This document shows positions 1 to 9,081 of a stretch of 37,654 bases of DNA, piece by piece. The notes under the pieces were generated by a model, which was not told the DNA's origin, did not search any database, and worked only from the letters and a program-made list of their open reading frames with translations. This DNA is from an uncultured Clostridia bacterium (GTDB taxonomy: Bacteria > Bacillota > Clostridia > TANB77 > CAG-508): contig CALXJU010000014.1 of the NCBI GenBank assembly GCA_944388705.1, positions 1 to 37,654 on the forward strand. Reading direction: 5' to 3'. A program made the position numbers and the translations under genes. Every line of letters begins with the position of its first letter. Positions within the stretch are counted from its first letter, which is position 1.

Positions 1-77
1 GATTCGAACCCACGGTACGCTATAAACGCACGCCAATTTTCAAGACTGGTGCCATAAACCAACTCGACCACCTCTCC
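1..77 (-). tRNA. tRNA-Ser (anticodon UGA), 3' end cut by window edge
   Basis: Read on the minus strand the RNA starts GGAGAGGTGGTCGAG, a typical serine tRNA acceptor/D-arm start. It continues through an anticodon loop CTTGAAAA (anticodon TGA), a long class II variable arm and a T-arm GGGTTCGAATC that runs off the left edge. The long variable arm and TGA anticodon together identify tRNA-Ser for UCN codons. The 3' acceptor strand and any CCA lie outside the window. Confidence 0.93.
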
Positions 78-82
78 GTGTT

Positions 83-139
83 GTTTCCGTTTTTACCGGA
101 AACAGTATATATATTAACACATTGTTACTACTTTGTCAA
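83..139 (-). promoter_or_regulatory. Promoter and leader hairpin of tRNA-Ser
   Basis: On the minus strand TTGACA (139-134) and TAATAT (116-111) are separated by 17 bases, a near-consensus sigma-A promoter. Between it and the tRNA lies a perfect 7-bp hairpin, GTTTCCG (103-97 on the minus strand) with CGGAAAC (89-83), which could be a 5' processing structure. The promoter call is strong; the hairpin's role is inferred. Confidence 0.75.
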
Positions 140-187
140 TACTATTTTTTAGAAATTTTTTCAATTTGTCAACCCAAATTTTTTCGT

Positions 188-1042
188 TTAGCCTTTAATT
201 AAATTTAACATTCTTTCTAAGTCTTCATTATTATTATATTCAATTATAATTTTACCTTTTCTCTTACCTTGGTCTAATCTTACTTTTGTACCAAAAAATC
301 CTTGAAATTTATCTTCAATATCTTCATACAAATATTTATATCTTGGGTCTAATCTTTTTTCTTTTTTAGTTGTTCTATTCTTACTTTCAGCTTGTCTGAC
401 TGATTCTCCTCTTTCAATCATCCTTACAGCCACTTCATATTGTCTTTTTTCATCAGTTATACCTGCAAGAGCTTTACAATGTCCTTCTGTTAGTTTACCC
501 TGTTTTACTAATTCTAATACATCTGGTGCTAAATATAATATTCTAACGGTATTTGAAATACTACTCCTACTTTTTCCAAGTTTTTTAGAAACTTCTTCTT
601 GGGTCATTCCATACTTGTCCATTAGATTTCTTATTCCTAATGCTTTTTCATATGGATTTAAATCTTCTCTTTGTATATTTTCTATTAAAGCAATTTCTTT
701 ATTTGTTTGTTCATCATTATCTCTTATTATTGCAGGTATTTCTTCTAAACCTGCTAATTTAGCTGCTCTCCATCTTCTTTCTCCTGCAACAATTCCAAAA
801 TATCCATCTTTTTGAGATACAACAATTGGTTGAATAACTCCATATTCTTTAATAGATTCTGCTAATTCTTCCAATGATTCCTGGTTAAAATCCTTTCTTG
901 GTTGATCTCTATTTGGTTCTACTTCTGTTATTTTTAAATTTCTTAAATTTCCTTTATCTATTTCATCTAATACTGGCTCTTCAATTGTTGCTCCTCCAAA
1001 TAGAGCATCTAATCCTTTTCCTAATCCTGTCATCTTTGCCAT
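188..1042 (-). CDS. parB: Chromosome partitioning protein ParB/Spo0J
   Basis: Centromere-binding CTPase of the ParABS chromosome segregation system; it binds parS, spreads as a clamp, loads SMC and stimulates ParA. The 284 residues show the usual order. The N-terminal ParB domain begins near residue 36 (VEPNRDQPRKDF). The CTP-binding motif GERRWRAAK is at 87-95 and ENIQRE at 121-126. A helix-turn-helix follows around 146-169 (MTQEEVSKKLGKSRSSISN), then a basic linker and C-terminal dimerisation segment. The gene is last in the leftward block, 23 bases after parA and sharing its promoter. No CTPase motif is missing. It could be the paralogue Noc, but adjacency to parA and the N-terminal LGKGLDALF segment, typical of Spo0J, favour ParB. 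I did not find a convincing parS palindrome in the window by eye. Confidence 0.95.
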   Translation of the reverse strand: MAKMTGLGKGLDALFGGATIEEPVLDEIDKGNLRNLKITEVEPNRDQPRKDFNQESLEELAESIKEYGVIQPIVVSQKDGYFGIVAGERRWRAAKLAGLEEIPAIIRDNDEQTNKEIALIENIQREDLNPYEKALGIRNLMDKYGMTQEEVSKKLGKSRSSISNTVRILYLAPDVLELVKQGKLTEGHCKALAGITDEKRQYEVAVRMIERGESVRQAESKNRTTKKEKRLDPRYKYLYEDIEDKFQGFFGTKVRLDQGKRKGKIIIEYNNNEDLERMLNLIKG

Positions 1043-1065
1043 AATAATCTCCCTTTCATAATTAA

Positions 1066-1827
1066 TTATCCATTATTTTTTAAAAGTTCTTTTGTGAACT
1101 TCTCATAAGCTTTTGCCCCTTTTGATCTAGGGTCATATAAAGATATAGGCATACCATAACTTGGGGCTTCGCTAAGTCTTACATTTCTAGGGATTACAGT
1201 TTTATACACTTTATTTTCAAAATACTTTTTTACTTCTTTAACTACTTGATTAGAAAGGTTTGTTCTAGCATCATACATTGTAAGTAAAGCTCCTTCTATT
1301 TCAAGATTTTTATTTAAATGCTTTTTAACTAAATTTACAGTATTTAACAATTGCCCTAATCCTTCTAGTGCAAAATACTCGCATTGCACAGGTATTAAAA
1401 CACTATCTGAAGCAGTAAAAGCATTTAGAGTTATTAATCCTAATGATGGTGGACAATCAATTAATATATAATCATATTGGTCTTTTATAATATCTAATTT
1501 TGTTTTTAATCTCTGTTCTCTTGAAAGCATTGATACAAGTTCAACTTCAGCTCCTGCCAAACTAATGTTTGATGGACAAACTTTCAAATTTTTTATTGCT
1601 GATTCTTGTATTGTCTCATTAAATTCTGTATCTCCTACCAATATATCATATACTGATAATTCTATATCTTTTGTAATTCCTAATCCACTTGTTGCATTTC
1701 CTTGTGGATCAGCATCTATTAATAGAACTTTTTTGCCTTTTTTAGCTAAAAGTGTACTTAAATTAACTGTGGTTGTAGTCTTTCCTACTCCCCCTTTTTG
1801 ATTTGCTACTGATATTACTTTTCCCAT
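1066..1827 (-). CDS. parA: ParA/Soj chromosome partitioning ATPase
   Basis: Deviant-Walker ATPase partner of ParB, acting on the nucleoid and probably also modulating DnaA as Soj does in Bacillus. Visible motifs: KGGVGKTT at residues 11-18 (deviant Walker A with the signature lysine), DADPQGN at 38-44 and LIDCPPSLG at 122-130 (Walker B). The open frame runs 44 codons further upstream, but I chose the ATG at 1827 because GGAGG precedes it by six bases and the protein then begins MGKVISVANQKGG, the standard family start (253 residues). The upstream extension is hydrophobic low-complexity sequence overlapping the promoter. parB follows closely, so both are expected on one transcript. Confidence 0.96.
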   Translation of the reverse strand: MGKVISVANQKGGVGKTTTTVNLSTLLAKKGKKVLLIDADPQGNATSGLGITKDIELSVYDILVGDTEFNETIQESAIKNLKVCPSNISLAGAEVELVSMLSREQRLKTKLDIIKDQYDYILIDCPPSLGLITLNAFTASDSVLIPVQCEYFALEGLGQLLNTVNLVKKHLNKNLEIEGALLTMYDARTNLSNQVVKEVKKYFENKVYKTVIPRNVRLSEAPSYGMPISLYDPRSKGAKAYEKFTKELLKNNG

Positions 1828-1857
1828 GTTATTCCTCCATTTACAAATTACACTATA

Positions 1858-1886
1858 ATAATATATAATATTAATAAATATGTCAA
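1858..1886 (-). promoter_or_regulatory. Probable parA-parB promoter
   Basis: On the minus strand TTGACA (1886-1881) and TATTAT (1863-1858) are spaced by 17 bases, and the GGAGG ribosome binding site of parA follows within about 25 bases. This gives parAB its own promoter downstream of the rsmG terminator. Confidence 0.7.
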
Positions 1887-1927
1887 TAATTTTCTCAAAT
1901 ATTTCACAAACATTTTTTAAAATTTTA

Positions 1928-2020
1928 CAAAATAAAAATATAACTATTGAATAAGGCAAAGACCCCAGACGAAGACCCAGAATATGTTTTTGTCTATGAA
2001 ATAGTTATATTTTTATTTTG
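1928..2020. repeat. Perfect 21-bp inverted repeat with a 51-base GC-richer loop
   Basis: The arm at 1928-1948 (begins CAAAATAAAAATATAACT) is perfectly complementary to the arm at 2000-2020. The 51-base interior (1949-1999) is richer in G and C than its surroundings and contains an imperfect direct repeat, AAGACCCCAG and AAGACCCAG. It sits between the rsmG terminator and the parA promoter. It could be a terminator with a large loop, a small RNA, or a tiny non-autonomous mobile element; nothing in it is coding. Confidence 0.75.
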
Positions 2021-2043
2021 AATCAGTTTTAAAAAGATTGTGA

Positions 2044-2075
2044 AAAATGCTCCACATTTTTTCGTGGAGCATTTT
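2044..2075 (-). terminator. Rho-independent terminator after rsmG
   Basis: On the minus strand AAAATGCTCCAC (2075-2064) pairs perfectly with GTGGAGCATTTT (2055-2044), a 12-bp stem with an 8-base loop whose 3' side ends in T residues. It begins two bases after the rsmG stop codon. Confidence 0.85.
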
Positions 2076-2077
2076 AA

Positions 2078-2791
2078 TTATTTAATTGGCTCTTTACTTG
2101 GTGTTCCTACTTTTCGAGGATACTTATTCGGTGTTTGCTTTTGTTTATTAATTATAATTATTGTTCTACCAATATCGCTTTCAGGTAATTTAAACTCTTC
2201 TATTTTTTCTATTGTTCCACCAAGAACATTAATGGCATTTTTAGCTTGATTAATTTCTTCTTCAACATCAGAAGCTTTCATACAAATACATTTTCCACTA
2301 ATTTTTACTAATGGAATTAAATATTCTGATAAAGTTGATAAATTTGCTACTGCTCTTGAAGTTGCAATATCAAAACTTTCTCTATATTTTTTATTTTGTC
2401 CAAAATCTTCTGCTCTTGAATGTACAATTTCAATATTTTTTAATTCTAATTTATCAATAACTTCTTGTAAAAAAATTAATCTTTTATTTAATGAGTCTAC
2501 AAGTGTTATTTTTAAGCTTTCATTTGCTATACTTAAAGGAATTCCAGGAAATCCAGCCCCTGTTCCCACATCTACAACCTTAGAATTATTATTTATTTCA
2601 TTTAAAATAGTTAATGAATCTACAAAATGTTTTAAAATTATTTCATTTGGCTCAGTAATTGCTGTCAGATTCATTTTCTCATTCCATTCAAGTAGCAAAC
2701 TCATATAACTGTAAAATTTCTCTAATTGCTCCACACTTAACTTTATAGTCAATTTTTTTTGCATTTCATTAAAAAATTCTTCTTTTTCCAT
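2078..2791 (-). CDS. rsmG: 16S rRNA (guanine-527-N7)-methyltransferase RsmG (GidB)
   Basis: SAM-dependent methylation of G527 in the 530 loop of 16S rRNA. The 237-residue length fits the family. The conserved NLTAI is at residues 41-45 and the SAM-binding loop VVDVGTGAGFPGIPL at about 72-86. The C-terminal tail YPRKVGTPSKEPI matches the conserved RKxGxPxxxP ending. Its start overlaps the mnmG stop by one base, so the two are translationally coupled, as in many bacteria where gidA and gidB are adjacent. A strong terminator follows it directly. Confidence 0.96.
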   Translation of the reverse strand: MEKEEFFNEMQKKLTIKLSVEQLEKFYSYMSLLLEWNEKMNLTAITEPNEIILKHFVDSLTILNEINNNSKVVDVGTGAGFPGIPLSIANESLKITLVDSLNKRLIFLQEVIDKLELKNIEIVHSRAEDFGQNKKYRESFDIATSRAVANLSTLSEYLIPLVKISGKCICMKASDVEEEINQAKNAINVLGGTIEKIEEFKLPESDIGRTIIIINKQKQTPNKYPRKVGTPSKEPIK

Positions 2792-4674
2792 TATTCTTCT
2801 CCCTTCTTTTTGATTGTTTGTAAATACACTAATAATACTGATATATCTGCAGGAGAAACTCCTGAAATCCTTGAAGCCTGCCCTATTGAATGTGGTTTGT
2901 GTTTATTCAATTTTTGTCTTGCCTCTAGGCAAATTCCTTTAATTTCATTATAATCTAAATCTTCTGGAAGCAATTTTCTTTCCATTTTTTTAAATTTTTC
3001 AACCTGCGCTTCTTGCATTTTTATATATCCCTCATATTTTATCTGAATTTCTACTTCTTCTTTTACTTGTTCAGGTAAATCATGTCTATCTTTATCAATT
3101 GTTGCAAGTGAAGCATATGTAATTTCTGCTCTTTTTAATAATTCTGCAAGTTTTACACCTGTTGATATTTCTGATGTTCCAGCATTTCTTAAAAATTCAT
3201 TCACTTCTTCTGTTGGTTTTATTACTGTATTTTCAAGTCTATTTTTTTCTTCTTCAATTTTTTTCTTTTTTTCTAAGAATTTATTATGTCTTTCTTCAGA
3301 AATTAAACCAACTTCATATCCTTTTTCAAGTAATCGTATATCTGCATTATCTTGTCTCAAAAGTAGCCTATACTCTGCCCTTGAAGTCATCATCCTATAT
3401 GGTTCATTTGTTCCTTTTGTAACAATATCATCTATTAAAACTCCTATATAAGCTTCTGTTCTATCTAATATTAATGGTTCTTTTCCTTTTATTTTTTGTG
3501 AGGCATTTATTCCTGCAATTAATCCTTGTGCTGCTGCTTCTTCATATCCTGATGTTCCATTTGTTTGTCCTGCGAAAAATAATCCATCTATTTTTTTATA
3601 TTCTAAAGATAATTTTAATTCTGAAGGGTCTATACAATCATATTCAATTGCATATGCTGGTCTAGTAAATTCAGCATTTTCAAGCCCTGGAATTGTTCTA
3701 TACATTGCAATTTGTACATCTTCAGGTAATGACGAACTCATTCCTTGTATATACATTTCATCTGTATCTAAACCTACTGGTTCTACAAATACTTGATGCC
3801 TTGGCTTATCTGCAAATCTTACTACTTTATCTTCAATTGATGGACAATATCTTGGCCCTGTTCCTTCTATCACTCCAGCATATAATGGTGATCTATGTAA
3901 ATTTGCTCTAATTATTTTATGTGTTTCTTCAGTTGTATATGTTAAATAACAATCTACTTGCTCAAATGGTTTCATTTTATCTTCAAATGAAAATGGTATT
4001 ATGTCTACATCTCCTTTTTGAACTTCCATCTTCGAAAAATCTATACTTCTTCTATTTATTCTTGCTGGTGTTCCTGTTTTAAATCTTACTAAATTTACTC
4101 CTATTTTCTTCAAAGACTCTGATAGCCTATTAGCTGCAGCTACTCCATCTGGCCCACTTTCTTCTGAGAAATCTCCTATAAATATTTTTCCTTTTAAATA
4201 TGTCCCTGTTGCTACTATAATTGACTTAACATTATATATTGCACCAACACTAGTTTCAATAGATTTTACTTTATTATTTTCTATTTTTATGTCAACTATT
4301 TCTGCTTGTTTTACATATAAATTTTCCTGTTTTTCAAGAGTATGTTTCATTTCCATTTGATATCTTTTTCTATCTGCTTGTGCTCTTAATGAATGTACTG
4401 CTGGCCCTTTTGATGTATTTAACATTTTTATTTGTATCATTGTTTTATCTATATTTTTTGCCATTTCTCCACCAAGCGCATCTATCTCTCTTACTAAATG
4501 TCCTTTTGAACTTCCTCCTATATGAGGGTTACATGGCATATTTGCAATTGCTTCAAGACTTATTGAAAATATTAATGTTTTCATTCCAAGTCTTGCAGCA
4601 GCTAATCCTGCCTCACATCCTGCATGTCCTGCACCAATTACTGCTATATCATAATCTCCTGCAAAATAACTCAT
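2791..4674 (-). CDS. mnmG: tRNA U34 carboxymethylaminomethyl-modifying enzyme MnmG (GidA)
   Basis: FAD-dependent subunit that works with MnmE to make cmnm5U at the wobble base of tRNAs reading two-codon boxes. The 627-residue protein has an N-terminal Rossmann motif, [11 protein letters not shown], from residue 13. The family signature [17 protein letters not shown] starts near 49, followed by LGGEMA. The tRNA-interaction domain ends with [19 protein letters not shown], typical of the family. Length is full and no residue appears missing. It is preceded by mnmE (122 bases upstream) and followed by overlapping rsmG. The ATG has an AGGAG-type site in the 20 bases upstream. Confidence 0.97.
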   Translation of the reverse strand: MSYFAGDYDIAVIGAGHAGCEAGLAAARLGMKTLIFSISLEAIANMPCNPHIGGSSKGHLVREIDALGGEMAKNIDKTMIQIKMLNTSKGPAVHSLRAQADRKRYQMEMKHTLEKQENLYVKQAEIVDIKIENNKVKSIETSVGAIYNVKSIIVATGTYLKGKIFIGDFSEESGPDGVAAANRLSESLKKIGVNLVRFKTGTPARINRRSIDFSKMEVQKGDVDIIPFSFEDKMKPFEQVDCYLTYTTEETHKIIRANLHRSPLYAGVIEGTGPRYCPSIEDKVVRFADKPRHQVFVEPVGLDTDEMYIQGMSSSLPEDVQIAMYRTIPGLENAEFTRPAYAIEYDCIDPSELKLSLEYKKIDGLFFAGQTNGTSGYEEAAAQGLIAGINASQKIKGKEPLILDRTEAYIGVLIDDIVTKGTNEPYRMMTSRAEYRLLLRQDNADIRLLEKGYEVGLISEERHNKFLEKKKKIEEEKNRLENTVIKPTEEVNEFLRNAGTSEISTGVKLAELLKRAEITYASLATIDKDRHDLPEQVKEEVEIQIKYEGYIKMQEAQVEKFKKMERKLLPEDLDYNEIKGICLEARQKLNKHKPHSIGQASRISGVSPADISVLLVYLQTIKKKGEE

Positions 4675-4796
4675 TTTCTTCTCCTCTTTCTTGTTTTATA
4701 TATTACTCTATTTCTTTTCAAAATCGTTATATTCCGTTTTTAATTATTTTTGTGTTAAATTATATGTCTGTATTTTAAAATTGTCTTATTTTTGAT

Positions 4797-6167
4797 TTAT
4801 TTGCCTAAGCAAAATTTAGAAAATATTTCTTTTATTATATCATCTGTTACAACTTCTCCTGTTATTTCTCCTAAATCCTCTAGAATCTCTTTTAAATATA
4901 TAGCTATAATGTCTATAGGCATATTCATTTTTAATGCCTCATTTGCCTTTTTAACGTTTTCTATGGCATTTGAAATTATATTTTTATGTCTTATATTTGT
5001 TATTAAAACATTATTATCTAAATTAATTTCATTCAAATTAAACATTTCAGATATTTTTTCATAAATATTTTCTATTCCCTCTTTATTTAATGCTGATATT
5101 TTTAATATATTTTTTGTAACTTTTGTTAATCTTTCGTCATTTTCTGTTATAACTGATTTTAAATCTATTTTATTTAATAATATTATTACTTTTTTTCCTT
5201 CTATTATTTTTAATATTTCTTCATCTTCTTTTGTTAATTCTTTTGAACTATCAAATATTGCAATTATTAAATCTGCTTCTTCTGCCTCTTTTATTGATTT
5301 TGTTATTCCTATTTTTTCAACCTCATCTTTTGCTTCTCTTATTCCAGCTGTATCAATAATTTTTAAAGGAATTCCATTTATTGTTACAAATTCCTCTATT
5401 GTATCTCTTGTAGTACCTTCTATATCTGTTACTATTGCTCTATTTTCTTTTAATATTGCATTTAAAAGTGAAGATTTCCCTGCATTTGGTTTTCCTATTA
5501 TAGCTGTTTTTATTCCTTCTTTTATTATTTTTCCATTATCAAAAGATTTTTCTAGATTTTGTAATTTAATATTTATACTTTTAAGCATTTTTTCTATCTC
5601 ATTTTCTTGAACTTCTGGCACATCATATTCAGGATAATCTATTGTTACATCTACATTTACTAATACATCTAGTATTTCTTGTTTTATTTTACTTATTTCT
5701 TTTGATAAAAAACCTTCTAATTGCTTTATTCCACTTTTCATTTCTTTTTCTGATTTTGCATTTATAATATCTATTACAGATTCAGCTTGTGCTAAATCTA
5801 TTCTACCATTTAAAAATGCTCTTTTAGTAAATTCTCCTGGTTCTGCTAACTCTGCTCCATTTTTTAAGCATATTTCTAATATCTTTTTCTCTACTACATT
5901 TCCACCATGTGAATTTATTTCACACATATTTTCTGTTGTATAGCTTTTAGGAGCTTTAAAATAAGATACTAAGACTTCATCTATTATTTCTTCTTCATCT
6001 ACAATATTTCCATATTTAATACTATAACCTTTTATATCTTCTATTTTTTGAGGATTTTTTGGTTTAAATATTTTTTCTATTATTTCAAATGTTTTTTCTC
6101 CACTCATTCTTATTATTCCAATTCCACCAATCCCTGGTGCTGTAGCAATTGATACTATTGTACTCAT
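4797..6167 (-). CDS. mnmE: tRNA modification GTPase MnmE (TrmE)
   Basis: Potassium-activated GTPase that partners MnmG in wobble uridine modification. The 456 residues have the N-terminal tetrahydrofolate-binding domain (about 1-118) and a helical domain with an inserted G domain. G motifs are G1 GKPNAGKS (225-232), G2 GTTRD (251-255), G3 DTAG (272-275) and G4 NKID. The C-terminal CLGK ends the protein and carries the essential cysteine of the CxGK motif. It has a strong site (AGGAGG) before the ATG and lies downstream of a terminator-like hairpin after jag. Confidence 0.97.
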   Translation of the reverse strand: MSTIVSIATAPGIGGIGIIRMSGEKTFEIIEKIFKPKNPQKIEDIKGYSIKYGNIVDEEEIIDEVLVSYFKAPKSYTTENMCEINSHGGNVVEKKILEICLKNGAELAEPGEFTKRAFLNGRIDLAQAESVIDIINAKSEKEMKSGIKQLEGFLSKEISKIKQEILDVLVNVDVTIDYPEYDVPEVQENEIEKMLKSINIKLQNLEKSFDNGKIIKEGIKTAIIGKPNAGKSSLLNAILKENRAIVTDIEGTTRDTIEEFVTINGIPLKIIDTAGIREAKDEVEKIGITKSIKEAEEADLIIAIFDSSKELTKEDEEILKIIEGKKVIILLNKIDLKSVITENDERLTKVTKNILKISALNKEGIENIYEKISEMFNLNEINLDNNVLITNIRHKNIISNAIENVKKANEALKMNMPIDIIAIYLKEILEDLGEITGEVVTDDIIKEIFSKFCLGK

Positions 6168-6180
6168 AATTACCTCCTAT

Positions 6181-6232
6181 TAAAAATAGCCAAAGTTCTA
6201 TTTAATCTTTTGATTAAAATCCGAACTTTGAC
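6181..6232 (-). terminator. Terminator/attenuator hairpin between jag and mnmE
   Basis: On the minus strand CAAAGTTC (6230-6223) pairs with GAACTTTG (6198-6191), and an inner stem TTTAATC/GATTAAA (6218-6212 with 6207-6201) closes a four-base loop. TATTTTTA follows at 6188-6181. This two-part stem plus U-tract would stop or attenuate transcription between jag and mnmE. Confidence 0.7.
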
Positions 6233-6245
6233 TTCCGATTTTTTA

Positions 6246-6917
6246 TTATTTTTTTGAAATTACTATTTTTCTATGTGGTTCTTGTCCTATACTTCTTGTT
6301 TCTACTTTTGGGTTATTTTGTATAAAACTATGTATTATTTTTCTTTCATATGCTTGCATTGGTTCAAGTATAATTGTTTTTCCTGTTTTTTCAACTATTT
6401 GAGCCTTTCTTTTTGCAAAATCTTCTAATGTTTTTATCCTTTTTTCTTTATATCCTTCAATATCTAATCTAACTATTACTTTATTCTCAGATGTTTTGTT
6501 TGCAATGGCTTTTAATATATTTTCTAAAGCATATAATGCTTCTCCTCTATATCCTATCAAATTTCCTATTTTTGAACCAGTAATTGATGCATAAATACAT
6601 TTGTCTTTTATTGTTAATTCATATTTTGTATCTTCTGGTAAATTTTTAAGAAATTCATTTAAAAATTTATCTATATCTGTTTTAGCTTTTTCTAATTCTT
6701 CTTCTGTTGTTTCAATTTCGAATTCTTCTGGCTTTTTAGCTTCTTTTTCTTTTATTTCTACTTTTACAATTTTAGGTGCTAATATATCAAAAAAACTTTT
6801 TTTATTTTCTTCAATAACTTTTATTTCAACTAATTCTTTTGGTAAGTTTATTTGCTTTAAACCTTTTTCAATTGCTTCAGCTTTTGTTTTTCCTTCAGAA
6901 ATAACACTTTTTGCCAT
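6246..6917 (-). CDS. jag: Jag/KhpB RNA-binding protein
   Basis: RNA-binding protein (also called EloR/KhpB) that pairs with KhpA and affects cell elongation in Firmicutes. Three domains are visible in 223 residues. Residues 1-50 are a Jag_N domain (VISEGKTKAEAIEKGL, then FFDIL). A charged linker follows. A KH domain contains IGNLIGYRGEALYALENIL, where the GxxG is IGYRGE-like. A C-terminal R3H domain has ERKIIHSFIQ, matching the R-x3-H core. The stop of yidC directly abuts this start, the usual yidC-jag pair. All domains are present. Confidence 0.93.
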   Translation of the reverse strand: MAKSVISEGKTKAEAIEKGLKQINLPKELVEIKVIEENKKSFFDILAPKIVKVEIKEKEAKKPEEFEIETTEEELEKAKTDIDKFLNEFLKNLPEDTKYELTIKDKCIYASITGSKIGNLIGYRGEALYALENILKAIANKTSENKVIVRLDIEGYKEKRIKTLEDFAKRKAQIVEKTGKTIILEPMQAYERKIIHSFIQNNPKVETRSIGQEPHRKIVISKK

Positions 6918-7847
6918 TTATTTTTCCTCCTCATCTTTTAGAAGTTTATTTAATGCTAATCTTTCAACAATCATTAATAAACTATTTGTTAGCCAATATA
7001 AAGCTAGTCCTAATGGCGCTATTAATGCTACTGCTAAATACATTATTGGAAACATTAATGACATATTTTTATTCATTTGAGCCATTGGGTCAAACTCTTC
7101 TTCTTTCTTAATTAATGCTTTTTCATCACTTTTACTTGTTTCTTTATCTTTTGTATTATTTTTATTAATACTTGTTGTTAATCTCATAGATATTACTGAA
7201 ACTATAACATATAATGCCGGTATTATATATGCCTTCCAATCTGAACTTTTTGTAGGTATTTGTGCTAAATTAAGTCCTAAGAAATTCATATTTATTTGCA
7301 TAGAATTTAATTCTTCTTCTTTTATCTCTGAAATACTTACTTTTTCTTCAGAATTTTCAGTTATTTCTTTATTTCTTAATTCTTTTATGTTATCTATTTC
7401 TCTTATTATATCTATTTCTGGATAACCACTTATTTCACTTAATTCATATTGTTTAACAACATTTGAATATTTATCTATAACATCTGGAGATATTTTTTTC
7501 ATATATGTTAATGGAGATCTTACTAAGTAAAATACTGCTAATAATAATATTATTTGTATGATAGCACTTAAACATCCTCCAAATGGATTTATTTTTTCAG
7601 TTTTATATAATTCCATTGTTGCTTGGCTTAACATCTCTGGATTATTTTTATATTTAAACTGTATTTCTTTCATTTTTTCTTGCATTTTTAGATTTTTTTT
7701 CATTGCTTTTTGTTGTTTTATTGATATTGGTATCATCAATATTTTTATAAGTATTGAAAATAATATAATTGCAAGTCCATAATTTTGTATAAAATTATAT
7801 ATAAAATTTAATATATAACCAAATAAATTAGCTAAAAAACTTATCAT
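6918..7847 (-). CDS. yidC: Membrane protein insertase YidC/OxaA
   Basis: Inserts and folds membrane proteins alone or with SecYEG. The 309 residues have an N-terminal membrane segment (FLANLFGYILNFIYNFIQNY), a second one, and the conserved hairpin and core starting PFGGCLSAIIQIILLLAVFYLV. Two C-terminal membrane segments include FPIMYLAVALIAPLGLALYW. A hydrophilic stretch between the second core helix and the last pair is longer than in many Gram-positive homologues, and there is no obvious lipobox. It lies in the conserved rnpA-yidD-yidC-jag order, so the assignment is firm. Confidence 0.93.
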   Translation of the reverse strand: MISFLANLFGYILNFIYNFIQNYGLAIILFSILIKILMIPISIKQQKAMKKNLKMQEKMKEIQFKYKNNPEMLSQATMELYKTEKINPFGGCLSAIIQIILLLAVFYLVRSPLTYMKKISPDVIDKYSNVVKQYELSEISGYPEIDIIREIDNIKELRNKEITENSEEKVSISEIKEEELNSMQINMNFLGLNLAQIPTKSSDWKAYIIPALYVIVSVISMRLTTSINKNNTKDKETSKSDEKALIKKEEEFDPMAQMNKNMSLMFPIMYLAVALIAPLGLALYWLTNSLLMIVERLALNKLLKDEEEK

Positions 7848-7860
7848 TTTTTGCCCCTTT

Positions 7861-8079
7861 CTATTTTAATGGGTCATATCCTCCTTTTGAAAAAGGATTA
7901 CATCTTAAAATCCTTTTTGCTCCAATTATACTTCCTTTAAATGCTCCATATTTCTCTATTGCTTGTTTTGTATATTCAGAACAACTAGGATAATATTTAC
8001 ATCTGATATTTTTATATTCTAAAAATTTAGATATATTTTTTTGATAAAAATTAATTAAAAATATACAAATTTTTTTCAT
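7861..8079 (-). CDS. yidD: Membrane protein insertion efficiency factor YidD
   Basis: Small accessory protein that helps YidC-dependent insertion. The 72-residue protein has a hydrophobic, basic N-terminus ([16 protein letters not shown]), the conserved [15 protein letters not shown] segment and a C-terminal [19 protein letters not shown]. All three are diagnostic of the family. It lies three bases after rnpA and 13 bases before yidC. Confidence 0.95.
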   Translation of the reverse strand: MKKICIFLINFYQKNISKFLEYKNIRCKYYPSCSEYTKQAIEKYGAFKGSIIGAKRILRCNPFSKGGYDPLK

Positions 8080-8082
8080 TTT

Positions 8083-8433
8083 TTATTCTTCTTCTTTTAC
8101 AATTTTTGCCTTTTTAAAACAGTTTTTCATTAACTCAAAAACTTCTTTATATTTTAGTTCTTTTAAATTAAAATCTTTTTTTATTAAAACAACTATTGTA
8201 TTTCCTTCTATTATTTGTTCTTCTAGGTTTTTATAACATTCTCTAATTATTCTTTTTGCTCTATTTCTCTGGAAAGCTTTTCCATTTTTTGTTCCTATTG
8301 CAATACCTAAAAAATTATTTTTTTTATTATTTTTTAGTACTACTATTTGTAGTTCTTTTTCTACATAAAATTTACCCTTTTCTAGTACTAATCTGAATTC
8401 ATAATTCTTTTTTAACATTTCTGTATTTTTCAT
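8083..8433 (-). CDS. rnpA: Ribonuclease P protein component
   Basis: Protein subunit of RNase P, which removes 5' leaders from tRNA precursors. The 116 residues contain an N-terminal YEFRLVLEKGKF segment and the signature AFQRNRAKRIIRECY (RNR motif) in the middle. The rest is the lysine-rich, low-complexity composition expected of this family in an AT-rich genome. It follows rpmH, from which it is separated by a terminator-like hairpin. Confidence 0.94.
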   Translation of the reverse strand: MKNTEMLKKNYEFRLVLEKGKFYVEKELQIVVLKNNKKNNFLGIAIGTKNGKAFQRNRAKRIIRECYKNLEEQIIEGNTIVVLIKKDFNLKELKYKEVFELMKNCFKKAKIVKEEE

Positions 8434-8497
8434 TTTTTCTCCCCTATTCCTTATTTTTTTAAAGGCTAATGGGTATTTTTAAAGATTTTTTATTATC

Positions 8498-8529
8498 TTA
8501 TAAAAACAACTAAAGGCCTAGACCTTTAG
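8498..8529 (-). terminator. Terminator after rpmH
   Basis: On the minus strand CTAAAGG (8529-8523) pairs with CCTTTAG (8516-8510), then TTGTTTTTAT. It separates highly expressed rpmH from rnpA and probably lets only part of the transcription through. Confidence 0.8.
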
Positions 8530-8538
8530 CTACTTTCA

Positions 8539-8673
8539 TTAAGCACAGATTTTTTTTCTTCCTTTTGCTCTTCTTGCTTTTAATATGTTTCTTCCTGCTC
8601 TTGTTGACATTCTTTTCATAAATCCGTGTTCTTTATTTCTTTGTCTATTTTTTGGTTGATATGTTCTTTTCAT
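8539..8673 (-). CDS. rpmH: 50S ribosomal protein L34
   Basis: Only 44 residues, [18 protein letters not shown] at the N-terminus and RAKGRKK near the end, matching L34 almost position for position. The start is fixed by AGGAGG about seven bases upstream. A consensus promoter lies about 75 bases upstream on the minus strand. It heads the leftward rnpA-yidC block, the usual place beside dnaA. Confidence 0.97.
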   Translation of the reverse strand: MKRTYQPKNRQRNKEHGFMKRMSTRAGRNILKARRAKGRKKICA

Positions 8674-8749
8674 TATTGCACCTCCTAATTTCTAATGTTA
8701 TATATTAATTCCTTTTGGAAATATTTGTTACAAAATAACAAGCATATCG

Positions 8750-8779
8750 ATTATACATCAAAAGAAGCAGTTTTGTCAA
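8750..8779 (-). promoter_or_regulatory. rpmH promoter
   Basis: On the minus strand TTGACA (8779-8774) and TATAAT (8755-8750) are both perfect consensus hexamers, spaced by 18 bases. It drives rpmH, and by read-through the leftward block. Confidence 0.85.
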
Positions 8780-8881
8780 TAGTTTTAAAAAATTTTTAAA
8801 TTTTAAATTTTTCTATTGATTTTTCAAAAAAAATAATATATAAAAGATAAAAATTTGTAATATTTTTGTAATATTAATCAG

Positions 8882-9081
8882 TTTTCCACAGAATTTTTTA
8901 AAATTATCCACATTTTTAAAAAATTATCCACATTTCTATTGACTATTTGTGTAATATTTTGATATTATATGGGAAATGAAAAATAGGGGATAGAAGTAAA
9001 AAAATTCGTTCGAAAAATTTTTCATCATTATTACATAATTATTACAAAGTTATCCACACATGTGGAAAACATTGTGGATAA
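8882..9081. other. oriC, upstream DnaA-box cluster
   Basis: The 445 bases between rpmH and dnaA hold no gene. Consensus TTATCCACA boxes are at 8904-8912, 8924-8932 and 9050-9058, with an inverted one (TGTGGATAA) at 9073-9081. Near-boxes are TTTTCCACA at 8882-8890 and its inverse at 9061-9069. The stretch 9050-9081 forms a compact inverted cluster just upstream of the dnaA ribosome binding site, suggesting DnaA autoregulation as well as origin function. This is the upstream half of a Bacillus-like bipartite origin. Confidence 0.88.
8939..8968 (+). promoter_or_regulatory. Probable dnaA promoter
   Basis: TTGACT (8939-8944) and TATTAT (8963-8968) with an 18-base spacer, between the two pairs of DnaA boxes, oriented towards dnaA. 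The inverted DnaA-box cluster downstream at 9050-9081 lies in the leader and could repress it. Confidence 0.65.

Noticed and set aside
2044..2075. parS-like palindrome (TGCTCCAC...GTGGAGCA) near parAB
   Set aside because: It resembles parS only in the CAC/GTG half-sites, the arms are 8 bases apart, and position plus T-tract make it the rsmG terminator.
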